This document shows positions 30,230 to 34,687 of a stretch of DNA of 34,687 nt, piece after piece; positions within the stretch are counted from its first letter, which is position 1, and every line of letters begins with the position of its first letter. The stretch is from Acidobacteriota bacterium (GTDB lineage Bacteria > Acidobacteriota > Blastocatellia > Pyrinomonadales > Pyrinomonadaceae): positions 1 to 34,687 of the forward strand of contig JAFDVJ010000119.1 of assembly GCA_018269075.1 (NCBI GenBank), given 5' to 3'. Under the pieces are notes generated by a model, which ran no database searches, had not been told where the DNA came from, and saw only the letters and a program-made list of their open reading frames with translations. Made by a program: the position numbers and the translations under genes.

Positions 30230-30314
30230 AATGAAGCGCTGTGACACCGCTTGCGCAGCGTTTGCCGGCAGGATGCCGGCGCTCCGTTATTGCCGGCCGC
30301 AATGCCGGCGCTCC
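30230..30314. repeat. GCCGGC-type interspersed repeat, copy A
   Basis: It contains GCCGGCAGGATGCCGGC followed by GCTCC, then a second GCCGGCCGCAATGCCGGC hairpin. The same unit, with the same flanking AAGCGCTGTGACACCGC-like arm, recurs three times at 31638-31830. It resembles REP-type palindromic elements. Confidence 0.8.
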
Positions 30315-30428
30315 GCCCTGAGGTCGAACTTACGTTAAAATAACAGCGATGAACCCGATACGGAAAAAAGAACGGCTTCGCCTGACGCGCCGGCTTTCTC
30401 CTTTCGGAAATTTACGGAGATGAAAACA

Positions 30429-31136
30429 ATGCGGGGCAAAATATTGGTTCTGTCGGCGGCCGCGGCGGCTTTCGTTTCGAGCGTATTTCTGACGTATCTG
30501 CTTTGCGGCCGGGCTTTCGGGCCAATACTCGTGGCCCCGAAAATCAGCGTCGACGCCGTTGCGCCGACCGAAAAATCCGCCGGCGACGAGCCGAACCGGG
30601 ACGTCAGAAAGATCGATTTCAACAATTTCACCTACGACTGGTTTCCGAAAAACGATGATGTTTTCAAAAAAAAGATCGTCCTGCGCGACGGGCAGAACGA
30701 AACGGTTCATCTGGAAGGCCGCCGATACGGGCCGCTCGGCGAGGATTACACGGAGCTGTTGGTAAACGTTTCCTACGCCGATCTGACCGGTGACGGCCGG
30801 GAAGAAGCGATCGTCACGATCGGGGTTTCGTTTTATCGATGGCTGCCGCAATGCACTTTCGTCTTTTCGGAGAAAAACGGGAAAGCGGTTCCGCTCTGGA
30901 AATACGAAACGAGCGTTTACAACAGCGGCCGGCAATTTCGCGGGCTCAGAGTGGAAGGGCGCGAGCTCGTTTTCGAAGAATACGAAGAAGGAAGCGCGCC
31001 CGCCTGCTGCGCCGAAAATTACCAGCGCCGCAAATTCGCCTGGAACGGTCGCGCCTTCGTCGCAACGGGCCTCGAAACTTTCCCCTATTATAACAAAACC
31101 AAAGACTTCAAAGGCTATCCTTCGGAGAAGTATTAG
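30429..31136 (+). CDS. Secreted or membrane-anchored protein of unknown function
   Basis: A 235-residue protein. Of two in-frame ATGs, the one at 30429 is preferred: GGAG (30416-30419) lies 9 nt upstream, whereas the ATG at 30420 abuts that site. An N-terminal hydrophobic segment (about 4-27) acts as signal or anchor. The outer part includes ADLTGDGREEAIV, an FG-GAP/VCBS-like calcium-loop motif common in secreted proteins that report repeat-type folds, and a CCAENYQRRKFAW section. The next gene starts 3 bp after its stop, with its ribosome-binding site inside this gene's 3' end, so the two form a coupled pair. The function is not known. Confidence 0.8.
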   Translation: MRGKILVLSAAAAAFVSSVFLTYLLCGRAFGPILVAPKISVDAVAPTEKSAGDEPNRDVRKIDFNNFTYDWFPKNDDVFKKKIVLRDGQNETVHLEGRRYGPLGEDYTELLVNVSYADLTGDGREEAIVTIGVSFYRWLPQCTFVFSEKNGKAVPLWKYETSVYNSGRQFRGLRVEGRELVFEEYEEGSAPACCAENYQRRKFAWNGRAFVATGLETFPYYNKTKDFKGYPSEKY

Positions 31137-31139
31137 CTT

Positions 31140-31625
31140 ATGAAAATGCCGCTCGGCCTCGTAATTTTATTCTTCGCCCTCGCGCCGGCCTTCGCGCACA
31201 GCTGCGCGGCGTTCGAAAATCTCTCCGACCGGGAACACGAGGAAAAACTGCGCGAAACGGACGCGATCTTCGAGGGCGAGGTCGCGGCGGTGACGGATCT
31301 CGGCGATCGGTCGTATCTGCTCGAAATAAAAGTCTCTCGGGTCTGGAAGGGCGATAAAACGCGGGAAATCACCGTCGTTTACGGCAACCCGTGCGGGACG
31401 CCGGCGCCCGCGACCGGCGAAAAACGGATCGTTTACGCGTTCGGGCGGAAAAACGAGAAGTATCTCACGGTCGACTGCTGCCCGTCTTTCGACGACGCCC
31501 GGATGAAGCTTTTCTACGGCGCGGGCGAACCGGTCGCGGAAAACGCCGCTCAGGCCCCGAACGAGGACGCGCCGGCCGCCGGCTTCTGGTCGCGGTTGTG
31601 GAAGCAAATCGTCTCTTTTTTCTGA
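31140..31625 (+). CDS. Secreted cysteine-containing protein, possibly TIMP/netrin-like
   Basis: A 161-residue protein with a signal peptide (MKMPLGLVILFFALAPAFA). The mature protein starts HSCAAF and continues with DAIFEGEVAAV, a strand KVSRVWKGDKTREITVVYG, then NPCG and VDCCPSF. Cys near the N-terminus, the F-x-G-x-V strand and the VWKGD turn recall OB-fold netrin-like (TIMP-like) modules reported in bacterial secreted proteins; this is a pattern match only. The C-terminus ends FWSRLWKQIVSFF, amphipathic and possibly membrane-associating. It is translationally coupled to the preceding gene, with an overlapping ribosome-binding site (CGGAGAAG, 9 nt before the ATG). Repeat copies B-D follow 12 nt after its stop. 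Confidence 0.78.
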   Translation: MKMPLGLVILFFALAPAFAHSCAAFENLSDREHEEKLRETDAIFEGEVAAVTDLGDRSYLLEIKVSRVWKGDKTREITVVYGNPCGTPAPATGEKRIVYAFGRKNEKYLTVDCCPSFDDARMKLFYGAGEPVAENAAQAPNEDAPAAGFWSRLWKQIVSFF

Positions 31626-31637
31626 TCATCCGAAAAC

Positions 31638-31830
31638 GGAGCGCCGGCATCTCGGCCGGCAAACGGCGCGCAAGCGGCGTAACAGCGTTTCATTTTCCTT
31701 GGAACGCCGGCATCCTGCCGGCAAACGCCGTGCAAACGGCGTAACAGCGTTTCATTTCCCTAAAAGCTTTAGAGAAACGAAACGCTGTTTGCGTTTTGCA
31801 AACGCATTGCCGGCAGGATGCCGGCGCTCC
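31638..31830. repeat. GCCGGC-type interspersed repeats, copies B, C and D
   Basis: Copies B (31638-31698) and C (31699-31760) are direct tandem copies; copy D (31775-31830) is inverted. C and D can pair into a hairpin of about 55 bp around CCTAAAAGCTTTAG. The cluster separates the convergent ends of the secreted protein gene (plus) and the M16 gene (minus; its stop is at 31834) and so could act as a two-way terminator or transcript-end block. Confidence 0.88.
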
Positions 31831-31833
31831 TTG

Positions 31834-33258
31834 TTAGTTCTGGTACGGCTTCAGCTGGTCGGTGATGACCGACTTGTCGCCGACGACGACGATCGTCATC
31901 TTGTCTTCCGACAGGTATTTCCGGGCCATCTCCTGAATGTCCGCCGGCGTCACGGCGTTGACGTTCCGGATGTAGTTGTCGATGTAGCCCTTGTCGAGCT
32001 CGTTGTAGTTCATCGATTCGAGCTGGTTGATGACGCCGGCGCGCGTCGAGTTCTGGAGCACGTAGATGCCGATCATATAGTTCTTGATGCCCTGCAGCTC
32101 GGCGTCGGTCGGCGGCTCTTTTTTGAGCCGGTCGATCTCGTAGAGAATCTCCTTGATCGACGCGCCCGTGAATTTCGTCGTCACGTCGGCCGTTTCGTAC
32201 CAGTAGCCGGTTTTATAGCGGTTGAAGACCGTGCTCGACGGCGAATAGGTGTAGCCCTTGTTCTCGCGGATGTTCGACGTGATCCGCGAGCCGAAGCTGC
32301 CGCCGAGGATCGCGTTCATCACCGTGAACTTGATGAAATCGGCGTCCGACGGCGCGACGGCCGGCATTCCGAGAAAGATCGTCGACTGCGGCGCGCCCGG
32401 CCGGTCGATCACCGTCAGGCTCCGTTTGGGATTGATCTGCGGCACGTTGCGGCGCGCTTCGGTTCCCTTTTTCCAGTCGCCGAAGAGCTTTTCGATCGCC
32501 GCTTTGACCTTCGCGCCGTCAAACTGGCCGACGACGTAGAGATGCGTCCGCTGGGCGCCGTAATTGTCGTTGTAATAGGCCTTGACGCCGTCGAGCGTGT
32601 AGCCCTTGATGATCTCCTCGGTCGCGAAAACGTCGCCGTAGGGATGGTTCGGATAGGTGAGCTGCCGGAATTTTTCGAGCGCGATCGTGCCGGGCCGGAT
32701 CTTCGCGACCGCCAGCTCGCGGAGACTGTTGGCGCGCAGCGTCTCCATCTCGTCGGGCGCGAATTTCGGGTTGCGGATGACGTCGGCGATGAGGCCGAGA
32801 AAGCGCGTGTCGAATTCCGAGAGCACTTCGCCGCCGACCACCGTCTTGTCGGTCTGCGCGCCGGTAAAGAGGCTGCCGCCCATCTCGGCCGTCTCGCGCG
32901 CGATCTGCTCGGACGTGCGGGTCGTCGTGCCTTCCTTGATCAGTGACGCGACCATCGACGAGATCCAGCGCTCAGACGGTTTCTCGTCGAGGCTGCCGGC
33001 GCGGATGTTGGCGACGATCTGGACTTTCGGGACCGAGCCGTACTGGACGAGCGAGACGCGCATCCCGTTCTTCAGCGTGTAGGTCTCGACCGCCGGGAAG
33101 ACGAAAGGTTTCGCCGGGCCGCCGGCCGGCGGCGTTTCCTTCTGCGCGAACAGATTGAGCGCGAAGCTGAGCAGGATTAACGCGAAGACGCCGAGGCGCA
33201 AAGGATTTTTGACTGATTTCATACCTGAATTTTTAATTTTGAATTTTGAATTTTGCAT
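31834..33258 (-). CDS. M16-family peptidase homologue, catalytically inactive partner
   Basis: A 474-residue secreted protein of the pitrilysin/processing-peptidase family. AAGGAGGGA immediately before ATG 33258 fixes the start there, so the first 12 residues are encoded by a heptanucleotide tract and form a basic extension of the signal peptide (SVKNPLRLGVFALILLSFAL, cleaved near FAQ). The zinc motif HxxEH is missing: the aligned residues are S101, A104 and S105. The C-terminal half keeps the substrate-gripping Arg/Tyr element GSRITSNIRENKGYTYS. Such dead M16 subunits normally pair with an active one to form the closing half of the chamber. The active gene lies directly upstream with 12 nt between stop and start, so the pair is almost surely cotranscribed and acts in the periplasm. 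Confidence 0.93.
   Translation of the reverse strand: MQNSKFKIKNSGMKSVKNPLRLGVFALILLSFALNLFAQKETPPAGGPAKPFVFPAVETYTLKNGMRVSLVQYGSVPKVQIVANIRAGSLDEKPSERWISSMVASLIKEGTTTRTSEQIARETAEMGGSLFTGAQTDKTVVGGEVLSEFDTRFLGLIADVIRNPKFAPDEMETLRANSLRELAVAKIRPGTIALEKFRQLTYPNHPYGDVFATEEIIKGYTLDGVKAYYNDNYGAQRTHLYVVGQFDGAKVKAAIEKLFGDWKKGTEARRNVPQINPKRSLTVIDRPGAPQSTIFLGMPAVAPSDADFIKFTVMNAILGGSFGSRITSNIRENKGYTYSPSSTVFNRYKTGYWYETADVTTKFTGASIKEILYEIDRLKKEPPTDAELQGIKNYMIGIYVLQNSTRAGVINQLESMNYNELDKGYIDNYIRNVNAVTPADIQEMARKYLSEDKMTIVVVGDKSVITDQLKPYQN
33226..33257. repeat. Heptanucleotide tract (AATTTTG)n inside the M16 partner gene
   Basis: About four AATTTTG-type units on the plus strand occupy the first 32 nt of the minus-strand coding region, between its ribosome-binding site and the natural-looking signal-peptide start (ATG 33222). 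The tract plus its flank adds 36 nt, so the frame is kept. Confidence 0.85.
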
Positions 33259-33270
33259 TGTCTTCCCTCC

Positions 33271-34662
33271 TTAGTCCGTCTTTTTGTCCGTTTTTTCGGG
33301 GTTGACGATGACGACCGTGCGGTTGGTTTTGCGCAGGTATTCTTTGGCCGTTTCCTGGATCAGCTTCGGCGTCACCTTGCGGAAGTTGGCTTCGATCTGG
33401 TTGATCGCCTGCGGATTGTCGTCGAAGAGCGCGAAGCTCGCCAGCAGATCGGCGCGGCCGAATCCGCCGAACTGCGTCATCGTGTCGTAGAGATCCGAGC
33501 GCAGCTTGACGATCGCGCGGTCGATCTCGGCCTGCGAGACGCCCTTCGTCTGGATGTCGTCGATGACGGCGTCGTTCGCGGCGAGAATTTCCTGCGGCGT
33601 GAACTGGTCGTCGTGGACGAAGTTGACGGCGAAGAGCATCGGGCCGTTGTAGTTGAACATATTGCCGAGATAGTTGATGCCGCCGCTGATGCCGCTCGTG
33701 TATTTCTTGTTCTTGACGAGCTCCTGGTAGAGCCGGCTGTCCTCGCCCTCGATCAGGATCTGGTCGAGCAGGCCCATCGCGTAATATTCCTTCGTCCCGC
33801 GTTTCGGCATCTGGTAGCCGAAGCCGAGCGCCGGCTTGTTGGCGAGCTTGTCGGTGCGCGTCACCGTTTTTTCCTCGGTCTGACGCGGCTCGGAGATGTC
33901 GGGCTGCGGTTCGGCCTTCTGCGACGGGATCGCGCCGTAGTATTTCCGGACCCATTCCTTGCCCTCGGCGACGTCGAAATCGCCGGTCACGACGAGCACC
34001 GCGTTCGACGGCGTGTAGTATTTCTTGAAGAAATCCTTCGCGTCCGTCAGCGTCGCCGCCTCGATGTCCTTGAGATCGCCGTAGAAATTATGCGAGTTGT
34101 ACCAGTTGGTGAAGGCGGCCATCGGCAGATCGATCCACGGGAACGTGCCGTAGGGCTGGTTGAGGACGTTGACCTTGACCTCGTTGCCGACGACGCCCTG
34201 CTGGTTTTTCAGATTCTCCTCGGTGATGTCGAGGCCCTTCATCCGGTCGGCCTCGGCCCAGAGCAGCGTTTCGAGCTTGTTCGACGGGACGACCGCGAAA
34301 TAGTTCGTGAAATCGAAGCGCGTCGAGCCGTTGAGCACGCCGCCGTTCGACTGGACGAGCTTGATGTATTCCATCTTGCCCATATTCTTCGAGCCCTGAA
34401 ACATCAGATGCTCGAACAGATGCGCGAAACCGGTCCGGTCCTTCGGCTCGATCCGGAAACCGATGCCGTAATAGACGGCGACCGTCACGAGCGGCGCGCT
34501 CTTTTCGGGCGACAGGACGACCCTTAAACCATTCGGCAGCTTGTAATAAGTCACCGGCACGCTGATCGACCGCGTCTTCTGCGCGCTGACCGAAGCGAAG
34601 CCGGACGCGAGCAGCGCGAGCAGGACGAAGCCGGCAAAGACTTTTCTTAAACGAATTTTCAT
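33271..34662 (-). CDS. M16-family zinc metallopeptidase, active subunit
   Basis: A 463-residue secreted peptidase. A signal peptide (VFAGFVLLALLASGFASVSA) covers residues about 8-27. The inverted zinc motif is complete: H81-L-F-E84-H85, with the third ligand Glu 161 exactly 76 residues after His 85, inside GNEVKVN. The second half has the FGRADLLASFALFDD region and an M16C-like fold. It probably degrades or processes peptides in the periplasm, with the catalytically dead homologue encoded directly downstream as the other half of the chamber. Its stop overlaps the ribosome-binding site of that gene (translational coupling). The start at 34662 leaves only 25 bases of upstream sequence in the window, so its promoter cannot be judged. 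Confidence 0.95.
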   Translation of the reverse strand: MKIRLRKVFAGFVLLALLASGFASVSAQKTRSISVPVTYYKLPNGLRVVLSPEKSAPLVTVAVYYGIGFRIEPKDRTGFAHLFEHLMFQGSKNMGKMEYIKLVQSNGGVLNGSTRFDFTNYFAVVPSNKLETLLWAEADRMKGLDITEENLKNQQGVVGNEVKVNVLNQPYGTFPWIDLPMAAFTNWYNSHNFYGDLKDIEAATLTDAKDFFKKYYTPSNAVLVVTGDFDVAEGKEWVRKYYGAIPSQKAEPQPDISEPRQTEEKTVTRTDKLANKPALGFGYQMPKRGTKEYYAMGLLDQILIEGEDSRLYQELVKNKKYTSGISGGINYLGNMFNYNGPMLFAVNFVHDDQFTPQEILAANDAVIDDIQTKGVSQAEIDRAIVKLRSDLYDTMTQFGGFGRADLLASFALFDDNPQAINQIEANFRKVTPKLIQETAKEYLRKTNRTVVIVNPEKTDKKTD

Positions 34663-34687
34663 AAATAACCATTGGTGCTAGTGAATC

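Overview
The window is about 35 kb of GC-rich bacterial chromosome with no rRNA, tRNA, CRISPR array or intact transposase. Long intergenic gaps rich in repeats, many small secreted proteins, two-domain and three-domain envelope enzymes, a PilT-type ATPase and a tandem M16 peptidase pair suggest an environmental Gram-negative-type bacterium. The closest match I can suggest is Acidobacteriota (Blastocatellia/Pyrinomonadales-like). That placement is an inference from gene content and repeat style; no marker gene in the window proves it.

Layout. 1-10.6 kb: aroA diverges from a membrane histidine kinase. Then come a three-domain GH18/NodB-deacetylase/GT2 polysaccharide synthase, a GT4 glycosyltransferase, a small membrane protein and a sigma-54 response regulator. 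10.3-12.2 kb: two small envelope proteins, then an RsbW-like kinase and an RsbV-like STAS protein (a partner-switching pair) ending at a strong terminator. 12.3-14.9 kb: two secreted proteins of unknown function. 15.2-22.1 kb, minus strand: a surface-polysaccharide cluster, read as RmlC-like epimerase, GT4, WecA-like phosphoglycosyltransferase fused to half of a FlaA1-like protein, TPR/jelly-roll protein and O-antigen ligase. 22.3-25.8 kb: a PilT-like ATPase with a long N-terminal extension, a zinc-ribbon membrane protein and a small membrane protein. 25.8-27.9 kb: a gene-poor stretch holding an 18-copy 21-bp array, a 185-bp fold-back element, a decayed gene and two large hairpins. 27.9-29.1 kb: an AT-rich lipoprotein gene with Ycf48/BNR-like repeats, probably acquired. 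29.6-31.6 kb: three small secreted proteins. 31.8-34.7 kb: an active M16 zinc peptidase and a catalytically dead partner, likely an operon.

Working together: the GH18-NodB-GT2 protein and the polysaccharide cluster point to production, modification and export of surface glycans. The PilT-like ATPase suggests type IV pilus motility, and three regulators (histidine kinase, sigma-54 regulator, RsbW/RsbV) could connect environment to surface behaviour. None of these regulatory links is shown directly.

The most unusual signal is in the repeats. Short tandem heptanucleotide tracts of several different sequences are scattered between genes. The main one, (GGATTTC)n, starts 0-3 nt after the stop codon of five genes on both strands, always in the same orientation relative to transcription. 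A related tract sits inside the signal-peptide region of the second M16 gene. Two separate 21-bp repeats (three times seven) also occur.
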